Program-made: the position numbers and the translations under genes
Assembly: GCA_026413225.1 (NCBI GenBank)
Contig: CM048553.1
Coordinates: 45,424,001 to 45,488,000, forward strand
Length of the DNA: 64,000 bases
Direction: 5' to 3'
Origin: Otis tarda
Taxonomy: Eukaryota; Chordata; Aves; Otidiformes; Otididae
The notes under the pieces: generated by a model
What the model was told of the DNA's origin: nothing
Databases searched by the model: none
What the model saw: only the letters and a program-made list of their open reading frames with translations
Shown: in pieces, positions 39,095 through 52,070 of the stretch
How the letters are laid out: each line of letters starts with the position of its first letter
How positions within the stretch are numbered: position 1 is the stretch's first letter

Positions 39095-40065
39095 ATGGGA
39101 TCAACTGAGCTCCATCCAGGGGTGCTGAGGGAGCTGACTAGTGTCACTGCAAGACCGCACTTTTAACTTCGAAAGGTCATGGAGACTGGGAGAGGTCCGC
39201 AATGACTGGAGAAAGGCAAATGTTGTGCCATCTTTAAAAAAAGCCCAAAGGGAAACTGTTGGCTGATCAGCCTCAGTGCAGCCCATGTGGAAATCCATGT
39301 CCTCTTGGAACGGTTTTCTGGGCACAGGTGATTGGGAACAGCCAGCCTGCATTTACCAAGGGTGAATCATGCCTCACCAAGCTGATTGACTTCTGTAATA
39401 AAATGACTGGATTTGTAGATGAAGGAAGAGAAGCGGATATAATTTACCTTTACTTTTGGAAGGCTTTTGACAGTGTCTGCCACAATCTTGTATCCAAACT
39501 AGGACATTATGATCTGGATGGATGCACAACCACATGGATAAAAAGCTGTTTGTATGATAGGCCTCTGAGGACAGTGATTAGCAGGCTGTACTCTATCTGG
39601 AGGCCGGTAAGAAGTGGAGTACTGTAGCGGTCTGTCCTGGGACCTGACAGGTTTAATGTCTTTGTCAATGCCTAGAGGAGGTAACAGAATGCCCTCTTGT
39701 CAAATTTGTGGATGACAGCAAATTGGTGGGACTAGTCTATATGGTCAAGGGTAGGGCTGCCATTTAGAGGGACTGAGGCTGGAGGAATAGGGCCACAAGA
39801 ACCTCGTGAAATTCAACCAGGACAAATGGTATCTAACGGACTAACACCCTGCAGGGTCCTGGGGTGGGGAGCAGCTCTGCGGGGAAGGGCCTGAAGTCCT
39901 GGGGGACAGCTGGGTAAGCCCAACCCAGCGATGAAGGCTAACAGCACCTTGGGCTGTGTCAGCAGGAGCACAGCCAGAAGATGGGGGAAGAAGATGGGAA
40001 TTGCCATCCTCTACTTGGCACTCAGACCACATCTGGAATACTGTGCTTTTCCACCACTGCTCCAC
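39095..40065 (+). mobile_element. Decayed CR1 LINE, reverse-transcriptase part of ORF2
   Basis: The plus strand matches the CR1 RT region in order: GGTGCTGAGGGAGCTG at the start, then a segment reading DWRKANVVP, then FTKGESCLTKLIDF, GREADIIYLYFWKAFDSV and VISRLYSIWRPVRSGV. A stop codon (TAG at 39625-39627) replaces the Gln of the conserved VPQGSVLGP box. The catalytic FxDD motif survives as FVDDSKLVG in another frame near 39699-39727, and an LRPHLEYC match appears near 40020-40045. Stops and frameshifts show a dead copy. Both ends are approximate. Confidence 0.85.
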
Positions 40066-43000
40066 CATGCTGCAGGTCTTTCCAAAAGGTATCTCCTCTC
40101 TCCAGGAAGGAAGAGGGGCACAAACACCCACCCACAACCTGTACCAGGGGAGGAGAGACACAAAGCAAGGCCGGGGGTGCTGTAGTGCTGTGGAGGAAGA
40201 AGGTGTGTGCTTCCTGCTATGGGTGGAGAGCAGCATTTTCTGCTGGTGCCAAGGGCAATTAGAGAGTTGCTGCCCACTGTGAAGGAAGCACCTATCACAT
40301 CTCCTAACTCCTCGCTTGCTTTTTAGTCAAAGCAACCAATCCCCCTGGTGAGACAAATAGCAGAGGCAATGATGCGGGGAGCAGGGGACCCTTGCTGACA
40401 GAAAACCTGGGATATGGCCCAACCTGACTTACCCCAGGCAAGGGGGACAGAAATATCAGACTGAGACCCAGCAAGCTGAGTCCTGGTTAGCACAGAAGCG
40501 GTGCAGAAACTTCACCTTTCCTACGACACCTTTGTCCCACATCTAGTTCTGGTGAGCTGACGACACAGTTCGCAAGCTCCCGCTTCACTCAGAAAGGAAC
40601 AGGACATTAAAAGAACATCAGGCGTAGAAATGATGAATGAAGTCAGGTATGATGTGGCCTCCTAATGCCTCAGTTCGAAAAGATAAAAATATATGAATCT
40701 GGAGGGGAAGATAGAGGCACAAGGTCTGTGGACATGCCATTAGTGTTTTAGGAGATAAACTCATTAAACATAGTAAAGTTAGGAGTGGTTCTAAGGCTGA
40801 TGATTTGCATTCCTTTTCACTTATGGTTTTGGGCTTGGCCCAAGCTATTTAGGGATTCCCAGTAACTCTTCTAGGAGAGCCGGGGTAGGAAAAAGTGAGT
40901 CAGTTTAAAAAAAAAAAAAAACAAACCCTTAGTGCTAACATGTTACTTTATAGCAGTCATGTCTTTAACTCAGAAGTGTTCTCTGTCTTTCTCTGTTCCA
41001 GGGAAGATTGGGAGGCCTTTCTGTGGGACAAAGTGCCAGGTTTCCTCATGCAGGTGTCACACTGGCTGGGGAAGACTTTGCATGAACCAGATTCTCCGTA
41101 TCCCCCATCACCTTGACAGGGTAGAAGAATAAAGGATGCAACATTGACCTGGCAGGAGGAAGGGAAGCTAGGTTTTAGGAAAAAAATGTCCTTCTGAGGA
41201 ACAAATCTGTGGTGAGAGATTCTCTGAAAATAAATGACTGAAAAGAATTCTTTCACTTTGTCTATGAAATATGGGATTTGAATACACTAGATGGTAGGAG
41301 GTGTAGAAACTCAGTCATATGTTTGCTGCTACAGGAAAAAAAGTGCACAATTAATTTGTGTTAAAATAAAAATTAGAATTCTGATCATGTGACAGATTAC
41401 TCAACCCCAGTGTTTGCTGCTGAAGCGTAAGTGCTAATGGCTAGGATATGACCTATATTCCACCGTGTCACTTTAATGGATGAAATAAGACCATCATGTC
41501 CTAAAAAGCAAATATTGAAAAGCTTTTTACAGTCTATTGTCATTGTTACTTATTTTTAGGTGTGTTCAAACCCGATGTACCTTGTAATAATAAAAATAAG
41601 TAAAAAATAAGAAACAGTGAAGACTCTTCCTAATGAAGAGTCCTTAGGAATGCATACCCCTGATTTAACAGCAGTAGTTCCTTCCATGCACTTACAAGAA
41701 AAGTTAATTGCATCCAGTGCACTGCAGAAAATAACAAGATTCAATGTGGAGAGCTGTAGTTGAAGACCTGTAAAACCACATCTCAACCATGTAATGCCAT
41801 GGATTTAAAAATAAGCAATTTCTTGGAAGGAAAGGTTGAGAATTGCATCTTTGAGGGCAATTGTAGTCACAGAACAGCAGTAATGATGTTTTACACAGCA
41901 AACTGTGTTTCCATGGAATAAGGGACATTCACCTAAAAGGACAGTGTTGCCATTTTTACAACTGTAACATTTTAGTTTTGAAATGAAACATTTCAAAAAT
42001 TCATGTCAGCAAAGGATTTGGGGAGTGGTGGTTTTTTTGTTTGATTTTTTTTTGTTGTTTGGTATTCTGATGAATGCCATACTAAATACCTACACATCTG
42101 CTTGCAGCACTGCAGCAAATGCCGTCAAAATGACCTCTGCAAGTGCACTGAAAGCCAATGGTTAAAGCCATGTAGTTAAATTCACCCCCTGGAACGAAGA
42201 GCGAAGGGCAGAGCAGCTTTCCAGGGTTAGCAGATTTTAAGCTGCACATTCCCAAGAATTCGCAGCTCCAGCCCTGACCCTTGCTTCCCCACCAGCACTG
42301 CGGAAATTGTATCCACCTACACCTTGTCTTCAATCTGGCCCGTGCCTTAAAGCCAGCAGACAGTCCTTCTATTTTGTTGGAGTTTTTTTCCTTTCATTCA
42401 GTCTTCTTTTCTGTACTCAGTCTTTCTTTTCTTTAGGTGGCTTGAGAAGAATGCTGTGTTTAATTTATCAGATTTCTGATTCACAGTGTTACTAGTGGAT
42501 GTATAGAATTTCTCAACTCAGGCTGGAAAAAAAAAAAAAAAAAAGGAGTTTTCTTATGATGACTTTGCTTCTGACACTGAGTAGGAGCGCCAGAAATTGA
42601 GGTCTCTGGGAGAGATAAAGAAAGGAAAGAACCATTTTCGCAGAAAACGTATCTTAGAAAAAGGAAAGAGAAGAAATAGAAATGAGACTTCAGAAGCTTC
42701 TGGTTTATAAGATCTGTCACATTATGTAGTGCAAAGGCAATATAACTATGCTCATACAATGCATTATTATTTGAACAGCCAGGAGGTTTGCCATGTTTTA
42801 TACAGTCCTCATGCTGTTACAGGCAGCTTGTGTATATTCTTCAACATTCTTCCCATTCTACAAAGAGAAACAATGTTGGAGCCACATTTTTTTTTTAAAT
42901 CTCCAGGTTTAACTCCAAATGAAAGGCAACCCCAAACATAATTGAATGCAGAACTTTAAATTCCATTTCCATGCTTAAACAATGACATTCTCTTGCTCAA

Positions 43001-44786
43001 CCACTGGTAAATAACATTTGTTGTCCATTTACAACTAGGGTATTAAAAAAAGAAATAAAATGTCATGGTTCCTAATTAGAACATTCATGTGGAAGTCCTG
43101 CCAATCTTCAAGATAAATGCATGGATCTCTCTCTGTTCCTGTAGTAACTGTTTTATAGCTGAGATGGATTTGTCACTGACATCTCTGGAACTATGTTGAT
43201 GTTTCCTTAAAGTGCTATGGAGCCTGTTCCTGCAAACAGTCCGACTGAGAATCAAAGGGACCAGATTCTTTGAGGACTGAAACTAAGCAAGCTGTGTCAT
43301 GAAGCCACTGTTTTATTTTTCTCTGTTGCAGAGAAAGACCAGGATTAGTCTTTCCGTAGGCCCACAACAGGAAAATGTATGCTATTTCAATTCCCTTTAC
43401 TCCACCAGGCTGAGGACTGGAAACTCAAGGGGAAAAAAAAAGGGTTGAATTTTTTTTTCTCTCTGTTTGATCACTGCCTGCAAAGCAGTATTTGTCCCAT
43501 GGCCCTGTAACCACATTCATTGCAGGACTATTTTAGAAAATGAGCAAGACTATTTACTACTACTATAATGTAAAAATGAGTCTGTATTACTCACAGCGAA
43601 CATATGTTTTGCGATATTTTAGTCTCATGTCAATGCAACCCCATTATTATGAACTGAACCGAGGATTTGACAGGCTACTTCAGTCGCATCTTGCTCACTG
43701 CTCCCACTGTTCCCTGTAACATGCACAGTGTGCCATTTGTAAAGTGAACAAACCCCAACAGATGATTTTGCTTCATTTAACAGCTGAGCGCATATTGGTG
43801 TAACAGCAAACCTGGTTTACCCTTTTTTTGCTTTTACTAACAAACTTCCTAACTCACTTATGTAATATTTGTGAAATTATAGCGGGTTATTAGAAATGTA
43901 TTCGAAACAGTTATAACTGACTAATATTCAAGCTTTTCAAAAGGCACTGTACAATCTTATCAGCAAGAACTAAATGCTCTACTTGAGAAATAAGAGGCAC
44001 ATTCCTTATCTGTTGTTTGAACAAAGAAAGGGTGGGGACATTGCTCAACCACTCGCCCATTTAAAATGCTTCCAGATGGAATCACACCTGATGGTTTTAC
44101 ACTGAAGAGTAAAAATTACCACAGTGAAGTATATTTCATAATGGAGCAAAACAAAAGCTACCTAAGTGTAAGCCTTGGTGACCAGTAATACACTCAGACA
44201 TAATATCTTTTCTTTCACGTATCGATAAAATGTAATTGGGGTGTAGCTTGGAGAAAATTTCTCGAAGACACGGTTTTCTCAACATTTGTTTTAAATTACT
44301 CACTGCATTTTTTAGTCTTTTTACTGCTTGTTTTTAAAATTACTGATCTGTTTGTTTTATCACGTCTCAAGGAAACACAAGCATGTACATGTAATAAAAC
44401 TGTTATGATACTTGTTTGTGCACTTTGCATGCTGGCTGACTAGGCAAGCAATTATGCTAATCTAACTACTAAACGTATTTATTACTTGCGCTGGGGTTAC
44501 AGCCACACCTGTCTGCCCTATCTTGTACCAAGGCATGGGAGCTGAGGAACAACAGCGCTTTTTCAGTCCATGGGAAACTCCGTGAGAAAGTTCATACATG
44601 GCAGACCCTTTCCGCTCCAGACATCCCAGTCCTCAAATATTTGATCTTTAGGACATTTGATCCACATATCGTTGGGAGGGACTCACTGCTGAGTCATAGA
44701 CAGCATTTTGAAATTGCTATGACTGCTTTTCAGTCTTTGGTGGATCCAGGGGCTTGTGCTGAGGGAACCAGAGAAATGCCACTGGA
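40066..44786. other. Intergenic, no gene seen
   Basis: Unique-looking DNA with A runs at 40906-40921 and 42526-42544 and T-rich spots near 42045. I found no frame with both plausible splice sites and recognisable protein content. Confidence 0.6.
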
Positions 44787-45414
44787 AAGAATCATAGAGT
44801 GGTTAGGGTTGGAAGGGAGGTCATCTAGTCAAAGGTCATCTAGTCCAACCCTCCTGCAAGGAGCAGGAACATCTCCGACCAGATCACGTTGCTCAGAGCC
44901 TCATCCAACATGGCTTTGAACGTTTCCAGGGATGGGGCATCCACCACCTCTCTGGGCAACCTGTTCCAGTGTTCTACAACCCTCACTGTAAAATTTTTTT
45001 CCTAATATCTAATCTAAATCTACCCCCTTCTGTTTTAAAACCGTTACTCCTTGTCCTATCACAACAGGCCCTACTGAACAGCCTCTCCCCATTTTTCTTG
45101 TAGGCCCCCTTGAGGTACTGGAAGACCGCTGTAAGGTCTCCCCAGAGCCTTCTCTTCTCCAGGCTGAACAGCCCCAACTCTCTCAGCCTGTCCTCATAGG
45201 AGAGGTGCTCCAGCCCATTTATCATCTTTGTGGCCCTCCTCTGGACCTTCTCCAACTGGTCCATGTCCTTCTTGTGTTGGGGGCTCCAGAACTGGACACA
45301 GTACTCCAGATGGGGTCTCACCAGGGCAGAGTAGAGGGGGAGAGTCACCTCCCTCGACCTGCTGGCCACACTTCTCTTGATGCAACCCAGGATGCGGTTG
45401 GCCTTCTGGGCCGC
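44787..45414 (-). mobile_element. CR1 LINE 3' end, fairly well preserved
   Basis: On the minus strand the ORF2 C-terminus reads [20 protein letters not shown] (from about 45369) and continues through [20 protein letters not shown] to RLDIRKK, where a short deletion in an A run breaks the frame. The 3' UTR ends in the CR1 terminal motif near 44787. It extends about 130 bp further 5' than the 5.0 kb copy and is clearly of the same subfamily. Two local duplications are present: GGTCATCTAGTC occurs twice within 17 bp near 44818-44846, and a 27-bp repeat lies at the truncated 5' end. Confidence 0.93.
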
Positions 45415-45477
45415 AGTTCAGTCATGTCATGTCTCCCATAAGTTCCAAGAAGTTCAGTCATGTCATGTCTCCCATAA
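45415..45477. repeat. 27-bp direct repeat, period 36 bp
   Basis: AGTTCAGTCATGTCATGTCT followed by CCCATAA occurs identically at 45415-45441 and 45451-45477, with 9 bp between. The array begins exactly where the CR1 copy is truncated. Confidence 0.93.
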
Positions 45478-48400
45478 CTGCATGGGAAATTCTGCTGTTC
45501 TGCCCTTACCAAAAGGGTCTTCAGTTCTTGTGGTAAGAGACACAGGATCTGAAAAGGGTTAGGAGTCACACTGCTGAGGAGGGCAAAAGTAATTGTTTTC
45601 TTCTCTTTACATTCCCCTCGTGAGTCATACATAAAGTCTTAGCTCTCTCCTGAGCAAACCCAATAAGGATGAGGTTGGAAGTGCTGGGATACAGAAAAAG
45701 AGCAAGTTTCAGTAGAGGCAGTAAACTGTATTTCCCAAGAGATGCTAAATTGGTTCTCTTGCCTAAAAGTCAGAGGAGGCAAGGACAAGCATTGAGTCTG
45801 TAGGCATCTTCCTTTGTAAGCACCTGGTACAGTCCAGCTCTAAGCTTAAATTTTGTCAGGACTAAATTCCACATAAATCTAACTGCTTCGTATTGATCAC
45901 TGGTGGACACAAGTGGCTTTGTGCTTAGAACCTTACTCGCATCTCTGGAATAATTATTCAGAAGCCTTTGGGGTGCCAGCCAATGGAAAACAGTGGGCAC
46001 AGGGATTTAGGTGGAATTTAGGACAGCAGAATCTGGGACTGAGATCAATGTTTAGATTAATTGAAGATGTTATTCACCCCTCTCTCCTCCTCATTTTGGA
46101 TAACTGGCAATCAGTCTTTTCTTTCTTTTAGAGGTCTGAACATTTATGCAACCAGGAGCAAATCTATCGCGACCTCCTTTAGGCTTTCCACAATGAGTCC
46201 TACCAACTACACACTAGAGTTGAATCATATACCTTCTAGTAGCGATGTTCAGAGCGCAACTGAGTGACTGTCAGCAGGCCAAGCTTGCACATGCTTCAGA
46301 GTGCATCTCTGGTTTCCTAGGGAACCTCGCCTGGGTCCTCCTGCGATGTTCCAAGGCACCCGGGAGACATTTCATTACCGCCACTGTTCATGGTTTTGTA
46401 CATCCGTAAATAATCAACACATTACAGGAGCATTTGCATTTTTTATTCTTAAGTTTCTAAAGCAGTAAAATGAATTGCTGACCATACAAAGCTGATTGTG
46501 CTTCTAGCTGTAAAACTCGAGGCTTGCTCAGAAATTTGAAGTAGAAACCCTACCTTATTCACCTCACCTACCCTGCCAGTGCGGGCTACTGACTGGTGCT
46601 ACTGTTTTCCTTCCTATTATGTTGACTGGCATGCCACTGTTGATCCAAGCAGCTACCCATGGCTTTGCTCTGATTTATTTATCTGCTATTGTTCAGGACT
46701 AGGTATTCTTCAAAGATCAAAATCTCTCTCACAGCCTATATTTCTAATGTCATCCTGCAACCATTAACAGCTTACCTTTTACCTTTCATGGTAGACCAGC
46801 AGGCTGAACTTTCTCCAGGGAGTCTTTAAGGTATACGCAGTATCTATGCTCAAGAATGGGCTTTTTATTTCTTAAAAGAAAGAGAAGGCGGAGGGGAAAA
46901 GCAATGGGTATTGGGGATATTGGCTAAAATATTTTTTCTGAGCTTTTCCTTCAAAACAGAAAATGTTCTGTAGAGAGCAAATAATTCTGGGTAAAGCAAA
47001 GGTTTAATTTGAAAATTTTCAGTTAGTCTTCATATGCATTCATTCATTTGTCTCTAGACACTCCAAGACTCCTGTCACAGATATAGGCTTGATATGCACC
47101 TTATCTTTTCTTCTCTGCCCATACTGGTCACAGATGTCTGAATACTACATTTTCCATGGCAGGCTGAGGCTTTAATGCTTTCCCCTGGAGGAGAGATAAG
47201 AGCCAGAACACGTGTAGACTGCATTACGTTTTCGTTTGTAATCAGCAATGTGTAAAGTTTCTACAAATTGTTGACACACGTATGATATATTCTACCTCCA
47301 TTAGAGGGGTACTGGACGGAGCTACATGGTCAGGTACCGTTTTGTTTGCAAAGAACTTCTCTCCTTTTACCAACCCAGAAACGTTCTCCATCACTTCTGT
47401 CTCATGTAATGAAGTACACAGCCTTATCATTTCCCAGTCTTATTCCTCTTTCTTATCATTCATATTTAATGTATTTCTACCTTCTATTTTGTAGCCGTTT
47501 ACATTTTATTGATTCTTGGGAGCAGTTTACAAGTCAGTGATTTATTATCTTTCACTTCTCTTTGTGCTGACAGAGAACATTGCTACTTTTCTTCTTCAGA
47601 TGTAGTGTGAGGTAAAAATATTTGTAGCTGAAACTAATGGAAATGGAAGGTCCACATTTAAGCCCTGCTGATTGTTATTACGCAGATTTTTAGAAAAAAA
47701 GAGAAGGAAATTCATGGTTGAGGGTGACACCCTATTTTCTGCTCACGAAACTTGGTGTTGCAGCGTATGCAATGTATTATCTGTCACTGTTTAGAAGGTT
47801 GTGCAATGTTTGACATGAGAGAGGACATGAAGGATTCAGGCCAGATTTTGTAAACTTAGGTGCCAGGAGCTGAATATCCAAGATTTTTGAGCCAAGGATG
47901 AATTTAAGAGCCTCTGAGTTTAAAAATAAGGTACAATGGTATGTGTGCACAAAATAAAAAATGTTTACTGTAACATAAACTACTGGAAAATGAGCCAGAA
48001 TATCCCCCGCACAGGGTGGGGTCTGGAGCAGCGCTGTGGCCTGTATCACTTTCCAAGTGCAGATGATACGGAGGAGTGGGCGAGGGGCTGTAGAATGAAT
48101 GAAACCATGAGGGGACATGACATGGGACAGGGACAAGCCACGGCGGCAGGGCACTGGTCAGTTCCCTGCTGATGTCAGCAGCGGGGAGGACTGGCGTTAG
48201 AGGTTTGCCAGTCTTTCCACATTTGGCATTTCCAGAGCAAGGGTCAGATCCTCCTGGGTGTAGTGTCGTTTGTCCTGCCCTTTGCTCCCTTCTGTTTTGT
48301 AAAGAGGTATTTTGGGGACAGAATAGGAAAAATAGGCTGCGGTATTGCAGCTGTGTTGACAATAACCAGTCTCCTTTCTCTGGCTCACCTGACAAGGCTG

Positions 48401-51400
48401 GTGCTGTTGAAAACCTCACAGATTGTTGGTGGAGGATCAAGTTCATGATGAACTGGCTTGGCAGAAATGCTGCCTGGCAAAAATGACTTATTTGCTTAGG
48501 AAAAATAATCTTTTCCAGTCCTCGCGGAAGATGCGTGCCTGCTATTTGTTGGTTTGTCACACGGAGGGTCTAGGTAGGTTCCTGTTGCACAGTGACAAAT
48601 CCACAGTTTCTAGGAAATTTCTCATTTTTGTCTAGCCAGGATGTTGCGACAGCATATTTTTTCTCCATGGCGGGCCTTGCTATTGCGAGGCAGTTACTTG
48701 TTGCTTCACAGCTAAATTGCTGCAATGTGCTCATCTTTGGGCTACGTCTACAGTCAATCCAAGAGCTGTAGGCAGCTACTCTCTTACTAAACAGGGTATT
48801 TTACCATAAGCAGCAATCTTACAAGATTGGTTGTGATGTGAACAGCTTGCATGGGATTTACTTACCACATCCCTTTTCTGCTGTTGAAGAAAAGGATGGA
48901 GCACAGATTGGAGCTCAAGATAATGGAAGGACACTTTCTGTGAGGAGCTCTCAGCTTCAGCATTTGCTCGAGGCCTTTTGGGGGCTGCGGGGAGGGGGGT
49001 GTTAATGATCAGGACAGGCTGCGAGTCTCTTTGATTTTCCCAAGATTTCAGAAAAGATGGGAGTAGACCTGACAGCTTTCCCCAAATCTGTTACGTGTGG
49101 AAAGATTTTTAATAATGTGACTGACATACAATCCTGTGATCCCCAGCCACTCATCACACGCATTAGTGTGGCTCTCACCAGGATTTTATTCCTGGTCCCG
49201 ACTACATTGAGTCTACAGGAAGCTCTTCAGGTGCTCTAGATCAGAGCACATCACAGCACTTGCCTTTTTCTCAGCCTCTCTCACACATTCCTTGGCCACA
49301 GGCTCTCTGTCTTTCCCTTAGAAGAAATGGGACTTTGTGTAGAAATCCTATGTCCCAGGCCCACAGCTGCTCCCCTTGGGCTGCTCAGCAGCTTAAGCAA
49401 ATTTCTTCCATGAGGTCCAGTGCTGCCAGTGCTCTGGGGTTCCTATTTTACCTCTCCAGCCACACAGGACAGAGGGAACAGAGGCAGATTTTGTGACTAT
49501 TCCTAAATTGAACTACCACACTTGTCTCTGCCTGCATGTCTCTCCCGTGGTCAGAGACAGAACATGAGTCCAGGCAAGGCACTTCTTGTGTTCTTAGGTT
49601 CTACATCTAGCAAAAGAAATATACTGCTGCAGGGAAAAAAAGAACCCTGCACAACACCAATAAGCAACTGTACATATTTCCCTCTTTAAATTTCCTCACG
49701 ATTTGGTAGTGTTCTTTGGGCTTAAGTCTAAGGCTTCCTGACTACACAGGATCCTCCTCTCTCACTCCTCCCCACAGAGTTCTTCTGCGTCTCTTTCTCC
49801 GCTGGTTTAGCAGCTAAACCGAATCGCTCTGCTCTTCCTCTTTCTTGTCATGCTCCCCCATGTCTCTGTAAATCTCTCTAAGTCCCTCAAGCTTTGCAGT
49901 ATTTAAGATCCCAGATTAATACCTAATCTCTTTGTCCTGCTTCCAGTGGAAATCTTCTCTTACAAACATCCTCCCTGCAAACAAACTGGTTTTCCCAAGT
50001 CTTGCTGCGCCATTGTCCAGCTTGGTGATTATATCAAAGGGAAAAAAAACATAATCTATGGATGGATGAATTGACAGTACACCTGACCTAGAAAACTTAA
50101 AACATATTGCCAGTGCTATATTTCTAACTAGTGGATAAAGGGAGGGGGCAGAAACAGAGTTTTGATGAATTTTCCAGACCACTGCAATAAAAAGGAACAA
50201 ACACACCCACTAGAAACTGGACCATGAACACTCCATATGCAATTATTTAAAATAAAAAGAAATGTACCTCCTGGTGCAGTAACCTAAAGACTTTGCCCAA
50301 ATCCTGCCATTGATTTCACATTCTGAACTGACAGCTGTTGAAAGTCAATATTGGTCTAGTTCTACAAAGGGAAGGAATCTTTTGGTCATTCAACAACACC
50401 CAGTTAAATCCTATATATTTAGCTACAAACTCTTTGAATAGGGCTCATGTGTCTTTTTTTCATGTCCTTTTGGACAGCTGGAAAAATGTGGATTTTAGAG
50501 CCAGATGGGGAAAAAAATGATTCCTTAGAGCATCTCAAGAAGGAAAAAAGAAGAACAACATGAATTCAAGGCACTGCTGCTCTGTAGCTGGACGAGGTCA
50601 CACTGCATGCTGTATGTGGATAAAAGACAAGACAATTTCCCACTTCCCGTTTCTGTTCTGTGCTGCCAGGTTAATTGTTGTCATTGTATTCCCCACAAGA
50701 GAAGCTTCAGCAGTGGTGCCAAATAAACCAGATTAGTGTTCAGGGGCATTTGCTGGAAGTGATGCCAAATCCATTCTTGATCCTAATTATATGAAATATG
50801 CTCCAATAATTTTCCACAAGGTGAATAAAAATAATGCCAGAACTGCCACTTTCACTAAAGCTCAATTAGGAGGCATTCACTAATCCCGAGACATACCATA
50901 GCTTCTTCTATGCAATTATATTCTCCTTTTTATAAACTGATGTTTACCTAGAGAAGATGAATATCCTAATTCCTGGCACCAATATGAGAGTGATATTGAG
51001 AGAGAGAGAAAAATGTAGACAAGGCCTGGCCCGTATCCCAGTGTTAGGCAAACCGACCTTTGGTTTCGATCTCTGCAGACAAGCTGTTGCGTCTCCACAG
51101 TTTCAAGCAGTACACATAGGAGATACACACTCAAATACCATGTTCATTCCTGAATCTAAAAGAAGAAATGAGAAGCTGCTTAACTTAGAAAATAAAATCA
51201 AATTAAACAAATTATGCTTTGTTAGTCATGGAACAAGGTGTACAATACCTTGTTCTGCAATGAATTTCCGATTTCGTGATGACTGATTTGCAGCAGCTGA
51301 CTAAGGAAGAGACATGTGTCAAAACCAGGCACTTACTGTCAGCAGCTGCAAATTCGGACTTCTGTTCAAACTATTGAAAATTCATTGTAAAATCAAGAGG

Positions 51401-51821
51401 CGTTCTCCTAGCATGTAAGCACAATGAAATATGTTTTGATAGCATTTGAAGAAAAAATAAATACATTCCTTTACGTTGGAGTTGAAAGAGGATGGGCAAA
51501 CTCATTTACTGAAACAATAGGATAACAAATTATGCTCATAGTCTACTGTTGGCTTATATAATAGTATAGATTCTCAGGGCACAACACATCTTTATTTCCA
51601 TTTAAAAAAAAAACAACAACAACTTTCTCAATTAGGATGATTTTTCTAGTATGTAACCTTCCTGTTCTTTCTTCATGCCTTTGCTTTCTTGGAAAGTCTC
51701 ACGAACACCAAAGCTAATATTACAGAAATAGACATTGTGTTTCATTACTTCATTTACCCTCTTTCCATTTTTGAAACCTCTAAAACTGCTGGGGAGATGG
51801 TATTTATTGGTCATCTGATAC
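45478..51821. other. Intergenic, no gene seen
   Basis: No recognised repeat or gene. The longest open frame is 218 codons on the minus strand at 47904-48560; it has no domain, signal peptide or repeat I recognise and its composition is not coding-like. A GA-rich run lies near 50996-51010. Confidence 0.55.
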
Positions 51822-52070
51822 AGAATCATAGAATATCTCAAGTTGGAAGGGACCCATAAGGATCATCGAGTCCAACTCCCTGCTTCTCACAGGACTACCT
51901 AAAATGAAACCATATGACAAAGAGCATCATCCAGATGCTCCCTGAACTCTGACAGGCTTGGTGCTGTGACCACTTCCCTGGGGAGCCTGTTCCAGTGACA
52001 GATCACCCTCTCAGTGAAGAACCTTTTCCTAATGTCCAATCTAAACTTCCCCTGACATAGCTTATGCCAT
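51822..52070 (-). mobile_element. CR1 LINE, short 3' fragment of a different subfamily
   Basis: The minus strand carries about 250 bp of CR1 3' sequence. On the plus strand it reads AGAATCATAGAATATCTCAA, GTTGGAAGGGACCCATAAGG, ATCATCGAGTCCAACTCC and then TTCCCTGGGGAGCCTGTTCC and TTCCTAATGTCCAATCTAAA. The wording differs from the 5.0 and 44.8 kb copies, pointing to another CR1 subfamily. It retains too little ORF2 to encode protein. Confidence 0.9.

Noticed and set aside
47904-48560. 218-codon open frame on the minus strand
   Set aside because: No family features, overlapping open frames on the other strand, and no plausible promoter or splice context.
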